A stretch of 64,000 nucleotides of DNA from Phaeosaccion multiseriatum (lineage: Eukaryota; Ochrophyta, other classes): assembly GCA_965112735.1 (NCBI GenBank), contig OZ218950.1, positions 3,782,001 through 3,846,000 on the forward strand. The letters run 5' to 3'. A program made the translations under genes and the position numbers. Under the pieces are notes generated by a model. It was not told the origin of the DNA, made no database searches, and was given only the letters and a program-made list of their open reading frames with translations. This document shows, in pieces, positions 1 to 12,217 of the stretch (positions are counted from its first letter, which is position 1; every line of letters starts with the position of its first letter).

Positions 1-1121
1 TCTGCAGCGGTGATCTTTCCCTCCCTCAACCCCTCCACCGCCCCTGCTGCGAGGGCCTCTCGACCGCCAGAAGCAGAGGCCTGTGTGCAGAAGAGAGAGA
101 GGGAGAAGGAAGGAAGAGTCAAAGAAGAAAGAGAGGGGGGGGGAGAGCGAGAGGAGAGAGAAGGAACAGAGGGAGACAGACAGAGAGGAGAGACAGAGAA
201 AGAGAAGAGAGAGAGAGAAGTAGTATAGTGCACGCCCATACAAACATTTGCCGTCAGCGAGCGAAAAGATTGTGCAGAGGAAGAGCCGAGAGGGAGAGAT
301 AGAGAGAGGGAGAGACAGGCAGACAGTCAAACAGTCAGGCAGACAGTCAGACAGGCAGGGAAAATGCCGCAAAAACACACACACGCATTTGGCATCCCTC
401 CAGCTTTCTATGTCTCTCTCTTCCCTCCTTTCCCCGTTCTCTCTCCTCCCTCGTCCACCCCTCTCCTCTCTCTCTCTCTGTCTCTCCCCCTCTCTCCCTC
501 TCCTTCCCTCTCCCTCCCTGCCCCCCCCCCTCCCTCTCCCGTCCCCTGTTTGTACTGTCCTCCGCTCACCTGAGACGCAGCGCTTCCACCGTCCTTGCGG
601 CCCTTCTCCAGCTCACTGGCACGCGAATATGGCGACAAAGCGGCACGTTGTGAGTGCTGGTATTTTACACTCTCACCCCCTCCCTCCCTCCTTCCCTCTC
701 TCCTCCCTCCTTCCCTCCCTCCCTCCCCTCTTTCCTTCCTTCCTCCCTCCCTCCCTCCCTCCCCCCCTCCCTCCCTTCCTCTCCTCCCTCCCTCCCTCCC
801 TCCCTTCATCCCTCCCTCCCTCCCTCCCTCCTCTCTCCCTCCCTCCTTCCCTCCTTCCCTCCCTCCCTCCCTCCCTCCCTTCCTCCCTCCCCTCCCCTCC
901 TTCCTTCCTTCCCTCCATCCATCCTTCCTTCCCCCCTTCTTCCCTCCCTTCCTCCTCTTCCCTCCCTTCCTCCCTCCCCTCCTCCCTCCCTTCCTTCCTC
1001 CCTTCCCTCCTTCCTCCCTCCGTTCATGTCCAAACAGCGCCCTCGACCCATCCCTACCTACCCCAAATTGACTTGTCACAGCTCTACCGAACTCCACAGG
1101 GCATCATCATCAGACTCGAAC
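1..1121. repeat. Simple-sequence region (GA-rich, then CCCT arrays)
   Basis: This stretch holds no gene I can support. Positions 80-330 are GAGA/GGGA purine tracts on the + strand, and 405-545 and 660-1025 are (CCCT)n/(CCTT)n pyrimidine tracts. Long open frames exist only because the repeat lacks stops, giving Leu-Pro-Pro-Ser or Gly-Arg-Glu repeats in several frames at once. It lies just downstream of the 3' end of the LRR/IQ gene. Confidence 0.9.
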
Positions 1122-4100
1122 TCACCCTTGCACGAATACAGCGAGCGCGCGTATCTTCGTCCTGAGATCCGGATCAAGCCGCATGACCTTCTTCCCCTTT
1201 ATAATGTCTGATTGGAAAGTCCTCCCGCCAAGCATCTTCTTCAGACCCTGCATGACGTTCACCTTTTCCCTAATTTTGAGCGAGATCCTTACATAGTGGC
1301 CCCTCCAGAGGGTCTGTAGGTAACGAGCGCTGTGGTGGAGGTAGAGCAGTCTGCCGTACAGAGATCGAGTGGCGAAGCCTCGCCAGACCTTCTGGATACG
1401 GGTGGCCACGTTGTTTTGCCTTTGTTGTTGTTGTTGTTGTTGTTGTTGTTTTACGCGGGAAAGGAAAGGAAAGGAAAGTAAAGGACAGTGGGAGTGGGGG
1501 AAGGTGAGTGGAGGGGGTGAAGGTGAGTGGAGTGGAAGCGAGTGGAGTGGAGCGGAAGCACCACTATAGAAGGAGAAGAGAGAGAGATATTGCCCAGGGC
1601 TGATAAGGAAGGCAGGGCCACACCAAGGCCTCACGCACGCACACACGCACGTGCACACGCACGCACGCTCACATCCCATTCGTATACTTACCTGCGACGA
1701 AGAAAGTCTCTGGCGCAGCGGCGGATTGTTGCCCCCGCTCTGAAACGCCTCCTTCGCAGCACTTTGGCAGGATTTTGCTCCTCAAGCCGCCGGAACAGGA
1801 AGGCCTTAAAGTACCTACGTGTGCATTTGTGCGTGTGTACATTAGCGCAGAAGTGAGTTGAGAGAGAGAGGTAGAGAGAGGGAGAGGGAGATAGAGGGGG
1901 AAAGAGAGAGGGAGAGAGGGAGAGAGAGAGAGGAAGAGAGGGAGAGAGGGAGGGAGGGAGAGGGCGAGGGAGAGGGCGAAGGAGAGAGGGAGAGAGGGGA
2001 GAGGAAGGGAGGAAAGAGGGAGGGAGACGGAGAGAAGGAGGGAGAGGGAGGGGGAGAGAGAGAGGGAGGGAGGCAGGGAGAGAGAGGGAGGGAGGGAGGG
2101 AGGGAGAGAGAAGAATACAGAGACGAGTGTGCACAAGAAGAGCAAGAGAGAGAGTAAGAACGACAACAAGAGAGAGAGCAAGAGAGAGAACAAGAGAGAG
2201 AGAACGAGAGAGAGCAAGACAGAGAGCTCTTCGCCCGAAGGCACAAAGCACGAGGCCTTGCCTTGCCTCCCCCTCACTCACTCACTCACTCACTCACTCA
2301 CCTCAGGACGATGATCAGCGCCTTCTGCCGCACAGCCCTCGTGCGAGCCAGAAATCCGCGCCCGAGCTTGGCAATGATCTTCTGCGCACGGTCCTCCTCC
2401 ATTTGGCGAGCAAGGACCGCGCTTGGCCACTGCCTGTAGCGATAGTGAGCCCCATCGGTCGGGGTGACACGGAAGGTGGAGCAGCGTCCACCGCCAGCTG
2501 TGACATTCTTGATGGACAGCGAATGTCGAGCTCGGGTAGGAGTAGTGAGGGAGGAGGAGGAGGAGGATGAGGAGGAGGAGTAGGAGATGAGGCCTGCGAC
2601 GATGGACTCGTTGAGGTGCGGACTGCCTCGGACGGAGAGGTGAACGAGCTCGGGACTGGCCCCCAGCAACGCGGCTTGAGAGGGGAGTGAAGGGAGGAGA
2701 GAGAGGGAGGGAGGGAGGGGGGGAGGGAGGGAGGGAGGGAGAGAGGGAGTTAGATTATATAGTGGGTGGGTGAGGGTAGACGTGGGGCAGAGGCAAAGGA
2801 GAGTAGGGGGGGAGGAGAGGAGACGGGCCCACAACATGAGGCATTGGTGGGCATGGGGCTGGTGTGTGTGTGAGTGTGTGGGTACCCATGCATATGCCTC
2901 CATCACACCCTCCTCCTCCTCCTCCTCCTCCTCCTCTTACTTACCGAGGCCTTCGGGCGAGAGGTGCCTACAGCACGCTAGCTCCGCCCTTTGCAGTTGT
3001 GGGAAGCTCTCGCCCATGAGTCCTTCCCCCGTGAGCCCCTCGTGTCCATCGAGACAGACCTTCCTCAGCGAGCGGCACCCCCTCGACAGCTCAACCAGTG
3101 CCGCGTCGCTCAAGGAAGGCGGCAAGTGGCTCTTATCCGCCGTGAAGAAGGAAGGCATGTGCAGGGCTGCCCCTCCTCCTCCTTCTCCTCCTCTTCTCCC
3201 GCGTTTGCCCGCAGCAGGCCTGCCCACCAGCCGAGAGAGGGTGAGCTCCTCCAGCCTGCTGCAGCCCCTTGCCAGCAGCGATACACCTCCATCTTCCCCT
3301 GAAGCACAACCGTCAAGTTGCAGCACTTGAAGCAGAGGGGAGTGGTCTGCGAGATGGCCAAGGCTCACGCCAGTCACCTTGGGGAGGCAGAGAGAGAGGG
3401 AGTGATTGAGGTTGTGAGTGAGTGAGTGAGTGAGTGAGTGAGTGAGTGAGTGAGCGAGTGAGTGAGCGAGAAAGTGAGGAGAGGAGGGAGTGGGTGTGAG
3501 AGAGGGAGGAGAATTGGGCCCAGGGACAGATCCAGCAAGCAAGCAAGCACGTAAGCAGCACCTTGGGGCTCCTGCTTAGGCGTAGCTCGGAGAGTCGCGG
3601 TGCGTGCCTCAGCAGCAGCGCCAGGCAAGCGTCGTCGAGCTTAGGCAGACCCCTTGCAGTGAAACGCTTGAGTTGCGGCAGCCACACCGCCTCCTCGTCA
3701 GTCTCCACCCAGCCCTCTGCGGCAGAGAGCGCGTCATCCCACGCGGAGCGGCCCCCCATGGAGCCGAAACTCACACTCGTCGCCGAAGAGGAAGCTTGCG
3801 CAGTAGCGGGGCTACAGGATCGCTTTCCCGAGACGGTGTTGCTAAAGTTGGCGCCCGAGGGTCGGTGGGCGGGTCGGGGTGCCAGCAGAGCTCGGAAGGA
3901 GGATATGTCGACGTCCACATGTCCGCTTATGTCGAAGTCTTCCAGGAGCGGGCAGCTGCACAACACCAGGCTCACCACAGCGGCGGTCCCCACCGTGGTG
4001 CTCTGGTTGTCACAACACTCACTGCTTCTGCTGCCTGTATGACTGCTGTCGCTGCTCGTACTCTTGGAATGGGAGTGGTAGGGGTCCTCCCTCCCCAAAT

Positions 4101-6507
4101 TGATACCCGCACCCCCTCGGATATACGACAAGTCCAACACACGGAGTCGGTAGCCCACGCTGCGTACAAAGAACCCCACCGAGGTGGCCGACACAACCCG
4201 ACAGCAGCCGAGACGCAGCTCCTCCAACGCAGCGCAGTTGCTCGCCAAGGCCATGACCTCGGGGTCTGTAACAGCATCAACAGGACCGCAGCCGCTCAAG
4301 TGGAGGGAGCGCAACCCAGTGCAGCCGGTACAGATCCAGGCGACTGCGGTAGCGCAGAGGGAGGGGCAGTGGGAGAGGTCGAGGTGGAGGAGGCTGGGGA
4401 AAGCCCTGGCCATTTCGGGCCCCTCTCCTCCGAAGCCTGAGTCGCGCATTCGTAGCTCCTGGTCTGGGACTGTGTTGTGCCCACGCACACACACACATAC
4501 AGACATGGAGGGAGAGAGGGAGAGAGGCAAACATTGGTTCGAATGAGGGAGTAGAGAGGGGAAGGAATATGGCAGTCGAGAGAGGAAGCCCGTGAGTGAG
4601 TGAGGTCGGGTCTGGGCCTCTGACGTATCGGAGAGTGCATGACTGGACCACCTGCTTCTTCTACGAACCACTCCTATGGCAGGCAGACGTCAGGGTGCTC
4701 CTTGCAAAGGCAGCCTCCGCTCCACTCCACTCCAGTCCATTCCACCCCACCGCACTGCGTTGCACACGTACCGGAGTCAAAGAGAGGGAGGTCCTGCTGC
4801 TCCTGCCGCAGCCGCTCGATGTACCTCATTCTGCGCGCATTCCTTGCGTCTTGCAGCCTCCGCGCCTCATGCCCGCCCCCCTCTCGGAAAACCCTCCCGC
4901 GCACCTGCCTGCAGCCTTGCAGATCGAGCCACTCCAGCCCCACACCGTGCTGGAGCAGGGCACCCACCCCCACGTCTCCCACATGAGGGCAGCCTCGGCA
5001 CTTGACGACTTTCAAGCAAGCTCCACAGGCGAGAGCGAGGGCCGTCAGCCCGCTGTCCGTCACCTCTGTGGCGAAGCTCAGATCAATCTCCCGAAGAGGA
5101 GCCCCTCCCCGGCTGCAGGAGCGTCCGATGCCCGTGAGGTGCAGGTCGCTGAGGCCCGGACAGTGTGCCAGATTGAGCGTGTGCAGACGCATGGCATTCT
5201 CCAGGATGGAGGCCAGACCCTCGGGGTCAAGGAAGCAGTACCACTCCTTATCATCCTTCTCTCCTCCTTCCGCCAGTTCCTTCTTGTTCTCTTCTTCATC
5301 CACCGAAGCTCCCTCGCCCCCAGAGTCCGACATGGAGGGACGGCTCTCGTCGCCGTTGTTGAAGCCGTGCTTCCGCAGCTTCAGCCACGAGAAGGACAGG
5401 TCAAGAGTCCCAAGTTGAGGGACCAGCACTGCGAGGGAGTGAGCAAAGGAAGAGCCAATGTCGGCGCGATGTGTGATCCGGAGAACCTGAGCGCGAACGT
5501 TGGGGCAACATGTACGCATAGACTGTCAACGAGGGCACCATCACCATGAAGGAGTAGCGAAGGAAGAGGTTGCCTGCGAACGCCCGAAAAGAATCTTCCC
5601 TGCCCCCCCCCCCCTTCCCGAACTCGCCCACACCCACACCACACAGCCTTCTCTCGCTCTCGTCGGGAGAGCTGACATTACGTATATCGTTTACCTGCAA
5701 GCCCGGGCTTTCTCTCCAAAGTAGGTCTACGGTCTCAGGGGCCAGTGCCCAGGCCGACAGGTCCACCTCTCGAACAGGGTCTCCCACCGTGTGCTCGGGA
5801 AGGTACACTAGCTTGCCGTCGGCTCGGAAGTGGTAGGCACAGGAGCCAAGGCGCGGGGGCATGACCTGGGTGGCGTAGAAGGGCTTCGGCGGGCCCTCAC
5901 TGTCAGGGTCGTCGTCTTCCTCCGCCATGATCTCTATAAGGGCTTCCATGACCTCTTCTTCTTGTGCTGCAGCCGCCTTGGGTCGCGCTAGGCCCTCTGC
6001 TGCTGTGAGAACTGACCCCGATGCCGCCCCCTCGCTGTGAGGCGGTGTGGCATTGGAGAGGGACTCGATTAAGCGTGCCTCATCGATGGGCCCCTCCATT
6101 TTCTTCTGTCCCATAGTGCCCTTCCATCTTCTCTCCCTTCTCTTGCGCAACTCTCTCTTCACAGCACTGATCTCAGCCTCCAGGTCGCCGCGATCACCAC
6201 GATTGTGAACGGGTTTGACGCGTCTTCCTGGCCCACGCTCGTGCTTGCTCTGACGCTGCTGCTGCTGCTGCTGAGGCGGTAGTGGCGACGGGTTCTCATG
6301 AGGAGGCTCATGGTGTCCAGCACTACTCCCCGCGCGCTTCCGTTTGAGTCGTAGTGAGCCAGGGGAGACTTGAGAGACAGGAAGGTTGGGGCCAAGGGCT
6401 TTGACGCCCATGCTGCTGCCGCCAATAGTACCTACTCCATCGTCCACAGCAGCAGAGGCGGAATCCTGCTGCTTCTTCTCGCCCTTTAAGCCATGATCGC
6501 ACGCCAT
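1122..6507 (-). CDS. Leucine-rich repeat protein with C-terminal IQ motifs (7 exons)
   Basis: Exons (minus strand): 5695-6507, 4772-5486, 3562-4469, 2945-3377, 2302-2674, 1692-1814, 1122-1419. All junctions keep frame and give 1,220 aa. The first ~200 residues are low-complexity and charged, with a poly-Gln run. The middle exons carry many AMN1/F-box-like LRRs of the cysteine-containing type (LHLDLSHCPSL, LRSLHLSGCG, LEELRLGCCR, LHTLNLAHCPGLSD). The last three exons carry IQ-like, basic helical segments; the clearest is RIQKVWRGFATRSLYG, followed by LQTLWRGHYVR, which are typical calmodulin or myosin-light-chain binding sites. An adaptor or cytoskeletal role is inferred, not shown. No F-box was recognised. 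Introns carry microsatellites: (GTGA)n starts exactly at the donor after exon 5, and pyrimidine arrays precede several acceptors. Start chosen as the first Met of the long exon 1. Confidence 0.8.
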
Positions 6508-6980
6508 TTAGTCCATCGTCCGCGAAATGTAAATCGAAACGATGAAGTGGGCGTGTTGGTTGCCGGGGTTGGCTCACAGGTTGCCGAACATCCTCCCGCC
6601 ACCAGGGTGCTCTTAGCTCGGGACGGAAGGTCATGGCAGGGAGGGGGGGGGATCCGTGCACACACTCTAGTAGAACTCCCCAGTGGCAGCCCACCTTCTT
6701 GGGCGGCCGGCCTGTCCCTCCTAACGCCCTTTGCGCGGAGGGGCAGGTTGGTCCTGGCGCGAGTTCTCCCTTGTTCGGCGGCAGTCGCTTCGGCGGCCTC
6801 CGCCGTTCGGGGTCTACTCTTGGTTCTCCAATCGTGCACGCGTCCCCCCTCCTCCCCACCTTGACACTCTCGTCTCACACACACACCCACACACACACTT
6901 TCAGTTTCAGTTTCTCAGGTGATTCCTCTTAAGTCAATATATGTCCACCAGGACACCCCCCCTCTTCCCTGTACTGTAGC
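6508..6980. promoter_or_regulatory. Divergent intergenic region (LRR/IQ gene and ankyrin gene)
   Basis: These 473 bp separate the start codons of two divergently transcribed genes, so both promoters should lie here. I see a short CA-rich tract at 6880-6900 and no convincing TATA box. Confidence 0.5.
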
Positions 6981-9716
6981 ATGGCGCTACTTATCTTACC
7001 ATGCCTTGTGCTGGCAAGTACCACAACGGGGGCGTCCTCAGCCTCCACAGAAATGACGACCCTGGCAGCTCTCGCGGGCGAGGCGTTTGCTCCCCTGATC
7101 ACGCTCTCAGCAGACTCCGAGGCAAGCGGCGTGCTCGCAGCCTGGGCAATTTCTAACGAGCAGAAAGGGGGCGCTACGTTCGGCGAAGCTGTGGCGAGGG
7201 AGAGAGCGGTGGTTGAGCGCGTGAATGGCGGCCAGTGGCCCGCTGAGGCTTACAGCGCGTACCAGTACCTCACCGCCTCGCGTGGTCAGTTGGACAGTGG
7301 GCATCTCCTTCTCCAGTACGGCATTTATCCAGCAGTCTTGTTTGTAATGGACCACGCTGAAGAGTACCCTCTTCATGCTGCTGCAGCTCGGGGAGACCTT
7401 GCTGCTTTGCGCGCGGGCCTGCGTGGGCATGGAAATAGTATCTACGCTACTGCCAATGAAGATGAGGAGGGTGATGGTGCTGATGAAGAGCATGGCGGTG
7501 ACCATGCTGCGAAGAATCATGTCAATGACAGCGCCGCTGCGACCGGCGTCACGGCCCTGCACTGTGCCTGCCTGGCCGAGAACGAAGAGGTGGCCGCCTC
7601 TGCCGTGACTCTGCTTCTCGCGGAAGGTGGGGCGGATGTGGAGGCTGTCTCTACTAGTGGTGCGACGCCCCTCATGGTAGCGGCGATGGCAGGCAGACCC
7701 ACGGTGCTGCGCGCTCTCCTACAATTCAGGGACGATGGCGAAGAAGAAGAAGAAGAAGGCGGGGCAAGTGTGGATGTGAATGCGAAGCACCCGTTCGCTG
7801 GAAACACTGCGCTTCACTTTGCCAGTGAGAGCTTCTCAGCGGAGGCGGTAAGGTGAGTAAAGATCCCGGGTGGTTTGTGCGTCCTGCAGCAAGCGAATGT
7901 TGCGCTCGCGCGATGAGGCTCCAGTCCTTTCGAAACGCTCTCCGTCTCCGTGTATCTGCTACTCACGCCGTTGGCCGGCTTCGACCCTTCGCTCTTTGTC
8001 TTGTCTTTATCTAACCAGAGTCTTGTGCGAGTACGGCGCGAACGTGGAGGCTATGACCGACGGAACGCTGAGCGCTCCGCTCTTCACGGCCATCGACACC
8101 AACAATGCAGCCAAAGCCGCGGCCCTCCTCGCGCCCCCCTGCAGCGCCAGCGTCACTGCCCTCATGAACGGTATGGTGCAGTGCTTTGCCAAGGCAATGG
8201 GAAGGTTTGACGACCGTGGTTACAGACTGTGTGTGTCCTCGGCAGTGTTTGATATTCATCCCAGTGACGTGTCCTCCTCTCTTTCTTTCTTGCGTTCTTC
8301 CGCACTATTTACTATTTCCTAGGCGACACATCGGCGCTGTACCTGGCGGCGTCCAACGGCTTCCATCAAGTAGTGGAGGTGCTGCTCAAGGCCGGGGCAG
8401 ACCCCAACTTTGCCATGCCTGACACAGGGGTCGCCACGGCCTCTACGGGTACCTCGTCTCGCCAGCTCCTCTCGAGCAGGGATGATGGTGTTGCTTTTGG
8501 AGGGGATGTTGCTCCGGTGAGCCTCAACACGGAGGTTGGGGTAGGGGCCCAGCCGCTCCACGCTGCCGCGGAGAATGGCCACCTGCGAACGTTGCGGGCG
8601 CTTATTCGGGGAGGGGCAGACGTGAATTCCATATCCATGGGGGTCACGCCACTCATGCTGACTGCGCAATACGGCCGAGCGGCGCTGGTCATGCCTCTGG
8701 TCAGGGCGGGGGCGGAGGTGGAGGCACGCAGCGAGTTGGACGGCTCCACGGCTCTGTACTCGGCGGCCGGCTTGGGCTTTGTCGAGACGGTGGAGGTGCT
8801 CTTGGGTGAGGCCAATGCCGACCCCAGTGCCACGCAGAGGCGCAGCGGGGCGACCCCGCTTCTCTACGCCGCGGCCATGGGGCATGTGGAGGTGGTGCAG
8901 CTGCTGATGAAATCTGTTCAGCGTGTGGAGAGCAGCTGCGGTGGGGGGGGGCTGTGGCTGACGGATGATGAGGGCAATACCCCGCTGCATCTCGCTGCTG
9001 AGCGACGGCAGTGGCGCGTGGTGCAGGCTCTCGTAAAGGCAGGTGGGGGGGCTTTGACGGGACTCGGGCTGGCGGCGGGTGCGTGGGCCCTTCACACGGC
9101 AGCGCTGGACGGAGGGCCCGTGGTGGTCGTCGAGCAGCTCATCGGCAGTGCCGAGGTGGACGTGAATGCGTGGGAAGAGCGAAAGGGCGGCACCCCTCTG
9201 CATTCGGCCATCCGTGGAGCTGCTGCAGCAGCAGCAGCAGCAGCAGCAGGAGACAAGAAAAAACCAAGGCCTCGTTCAAACTCAGACGAAAGCAGCAGTA
9301 GCGAAGACGTTATTCGCCTGCTCTTGGCTGCGGGGGCCAATGTCTCGCTGGAAATGGCCCCTTCTCACGGCAGTGCCACACCCTTGCTATTGGCCATCGA
9401 CGGGGGCCTGTCCTCCGTCGTTCAGCTCCTCCTCTCGGAGGGAAGGGCGCGGCCTGACCAGCGAGCGGCGGGGGGGCAGGGCATGCTGCCTTTGCTGCTC
9501 GCTGTACGGAGAGGCAAGGAGCATATGGTGGAGGCTCTGCTCCTGGCTGGGGCCGAGTGTGACATGCTGCTCGTCACCTCCCAGGGAGGGGAGCCGCAAT
9601 CGCTGCTGGACATTGCCAGAGCCCACCGACACTACGGCGTTATGCAGCTTCTCGCGGACAGGCCAGAGTGTAGCAGCGATGACGCAGACGAGGAGGAGGG
9701 GGAAGCCGAGCTATAG
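6981..9716 (+). CDS. Ankyrin-repeat protein with predicted signal peptide (3 exons)
   Basis: Exons 6981-7852, 8019-8170 and 8323-9716 join in frame (GT-AG introns with GTGAGT and GTATGG donors) to give 805 aa. Residues 1-18 (MALLILPCLVLASTTTGA) form a hydrophobic signal peptide. From about residue 125 roughly a dozen ankyrin repeats follow, with TPLHLAA/TALHCAC/TPLMLTA cores and LLLAxGAxV turns (for example GNTALHFAS, TSALYLAAS, QPLHAAA, NTPLHLAAE). Acidic (GEEEEEEGG) and Ala/Lys-rich inserts interrupt the array. The C-terminus is acidic (DEEEGEAEL). Ankyrin arrays mediate protein-protein contacts; the partner is unknown. A signal peptide on a pure ankyrin protein is unusual and implies entry into the secretory system or a complex plastid. 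No transmembrane segment was seen after the signal. Confidence 0.9.
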
Positions 9717-9965
9717 GAACTGTTGTTATTGTTGTATTTAGGGAGAGACAATACACCTGCTACATGCTCATTGAATTGTCCTCCACTTTCCATTTACACC
9801 CCACCCCCCCCTCCCCTCAGTCGTATTGTATCACAGCCGCCCCCCGTATCTAAAAGAAGAAAATTCTATAGTGATAATGGAGGAGACCAGTCAACACTGC
9901 GGGGACCGCAGTATTCTCTTGCTTGCAAGTCAAGCCAAGCTACGCTCAAGTCACACATTCTCCCC
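9717..9965. other. Convergent 3' intergenic spacer
   Basis: A 249-bp spacer between the convergent ankyrin (+) and glutamate synthase (-) genes. It must hold both 3' UTRs. No other feature is visible. Confidence 0.6.
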
Positions 9966-11912
9966 TCACATGGCGCCAAGGAACTGCTCGTCCTCCTGCT
10001 CCGCCTCCTGCTTCATGAGCAAGAACTCATCCACCTTGTCCGCGCAGCCCCTGCCCTCATTGATGGCCCACACCACCAGCGACTGCCCCCGGCGACAGTC
10101 CCCTGCCGAGAATACACCCTCCACATTGGTGCGGTAGTCCCCGTGGATGGCATGGAAGTTGTTCCTCTGGTCCAGGTCGAGGTTCAGCTTGGAGCTAATG
10201 TTCTGCTCCGGCGACACAAAGCCCATGGCCAGCACCACGAGGTCGGCGGGCCATTGCTTTTCGCTGCCCGGGATTTTCTTAATGCCATCCTTGGTCACCT
10301 CCACATTGACCGTCTCGAGGCCAGTCACGTTGCCGTCCGCATCCCCCGTGAACTTGGTTGTCATGACGGAGAACTGACGAGGGTCTTCCCCAAAGACGGC
10401 CCGCACCTCTCCGTGGCCATAATCTACGCCGAAAATCTTGGGCCACTGGGGCCAGGGGTTGTTGGCAGCTCGGTCATCGGGCGGGCAGGGAAGCAGCTCA
10501 AAGTTGACGAGACTGCGGCAGCGGTGGCGCATGCTGGTGCCAATGCAGTCGGTGCCCGTGTCCCCACCGCCAATGACAATGACGTCCTTGCCCTCTGCGC
10601 TAATGAAGCCTGACGGGTCCCAGTGGCTCTGCAGGGCGCCCTCCTTGGTGAAGAGGAGTCTCTTTTGGTTCTTGGTGAGGAACTCCATGGCAAAGTGAAT
10701 GCCATTGAACTCCCTGCCCGGCACGGGAAGGTCTCGGGGCAGCGTGGCGCCCACCGTGAGACAGAGGGCATCGTAGGCTCCGCGGAGACTGTTCACGTCC
10801 ACGTCCTCGCCCACATTGGCATTGGTGACAAACTCGATGCCCTCCTCGGACAACAGGTCCACCCTGCGCTGCACCGTGTCCTTGTCGAGCTTCATGTTGG
10901 GGATACCGTACATGAGCAGCCCACCGATGCGGTCCTCGCGCTCGTACACAGTCACCTAATTAATCACCACACGTTGGCCAGGGGGGGGGGGGCAAGGCAT
11001 TCATATGATTGTGAGAGTTGAGTTTGTGGGCAATAAATCTCAGGGTGGGGTACACCATAGAAGATGGCGCTAGATTATGATCATGTTGACCCCACCCCCA
11101 CTACCAACACTTTATAATGCAAGCAGTTACGCCCCGCACCCCGCCTTTCTCTCGCCACACACGGGCCTGCCTCCCTTTACCTTGTGTCCCTTCTGGTTGA
11201 GGCAGTCAGCGGCTGCCAGGCCAGCAGGCCCAGAGCCCACCACGGCCACATTGAAGCCGCTGCGGTAGGTGGGGATGCGGGGGGTGACCCACCCCTCTTC
11301 AAATGCTCGCTCAATGATGCTGTACTCGATACTCTTGATGGTGACGGGCGAGTCCACCAACCCAGCCACGCAGGCCCCCTCACAGGGAGCGGGACAAACC
11401 CTTCCGGTAAACTCTGGGAAGTTGTTGGTCTTATGCAGGCGGTCAATGGCGTCTCGCCACGCGCCCTTGAAGACCAGCTCGTTCCATTCTGGAATGAGAT
11501 TGTTGATTGGGCAGCCTGTGTGCGTCTGGCAGAAAGGGGTCCCACAGTCCATGCACCGCGCGGCCTGAACTGTTCGCTCTACTTCACACTGTCCAGAGCT
11601 GTTAATCTCGCCCCAGTCAAACACTCGCTCCAGAGGGTCTCTGTAAGGGTCCGGGTTACGGTAGTAGTCGATAAAGCCTCGGGTCTTGTCGATCTCGGCA
11701 ATGGTGCCGTCCCTACGCTTCACCTTGGGCGTATTGTCCGTGTCATTCTCATCCCTCCAGATTTCATGGTTTGTGCTGAACGCCCGCTTGTGGCTCACTG
11801 AACGGAACTGCGCCGCGCCGCGAGAGACATTCCTCGCCAAATGTCTACCAGTACCCCACATCGGCGCCGTAGGCTCCTCAACCTCTGTGCGCTGGCTGCT
11901 GCTCTTGACCAC
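9966..11912 (-). CDS. gltD: Glutamate synthase (NADPH-type) small subunit, stand-alone
   Basis: Exons 11181-11912 and 9966-10955 join in frame (573 aa). This subunit is the FAD- and NAD(P)H-binding partner that passes electrons to the large GOGAT subunit for glutamate formation. Seen: cysteine cluster [10 protein letters not shown]...[12 protein letters not shown] and CPAPCEGAC for Fe-S ligation; FAD-binding [30 protein letters not shown]; second dinucleotide fold [14 protein letters not shown]-terminal FAD motif [19 protein letters not shown]. Bacterial GltD is about 470-490 aa; the extra N-terminus contains an Arg/Ser-rich stretch from the second Met ([15 protein letters not shown]...) that looks like a mitochondrial presequence, so translation may start there. 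It is separate from any large subunit in this window, unlike the fused NADH-GOGAT of plants and fungi. Confidence 0.95.
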
Positions 11913-12217
11913 CCCCTTCCCCTCCCCAACCTGCTCCTTTCTGCGAGCGCCTCTGGAAATACCGCAGCGCTAGCGGGCTGGGAGAAAAGGCAAGACTAAG
12001 GGTGCTACAACTCTGACCCGATGGGCCCTGGCTCGTCTCCCTGCTGCACGCTGAAGCCGTCCTTTTTGGCTCAAAGGGCTTTATGGAGCCAGAGACGTCA
12101 TACAAAATATGCGTAAAATTACGTAAGACTTAGATTTACTGACTTACGCATTTTCTCCACTTCCCTCCCTTTTCCTCCTCGAGGTGGCCTGGTACTCTTC
12201 TTCTTTCGCGTGGCGCA
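11913..12217. promoter_or_regulatory. Divergent promoter with clustered TACGTA palindromes
   Basis: These 305 bp lie between gltD (-) and the dipeptidase gene (+). Between 12092 and 12151 there are a GACGTCA-like site, ATGCGTAA (12109-12116), the perfect palindrome TTACGTAA (12119-12126) and CTTACGCAT (12143-12151). The outer two are mirror images around the central one. Such cores are typical bZIP (CREB/C-EBP-like) targets, so a shared bidirectional control element is a reasonable inference. Confidence 0.45.

Noticed and set aside
248-1165. Long Pro/Leu/Ser-rich and Arg/Glu/Gly-rich open frames on both strands
   Set aside because: They are translations of CCCT/GGGA microsatellites, open in several frames at once, with no protein-like composition.
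5401-5694. Exon 1 to exon 2 junction of the LRR/IQ gene using the acceptor at 5429-5430
   Set aside because: It breaks the frame. The acceptor at 5487-5488 keeps phase and restores a regular leucine-rich repeat.
9166-9741. Alternative-frame ORFs within the ankyrin gene
   Set aside because: Shadows of the real frame; the ankyrin frame is continuous and family-consistent.
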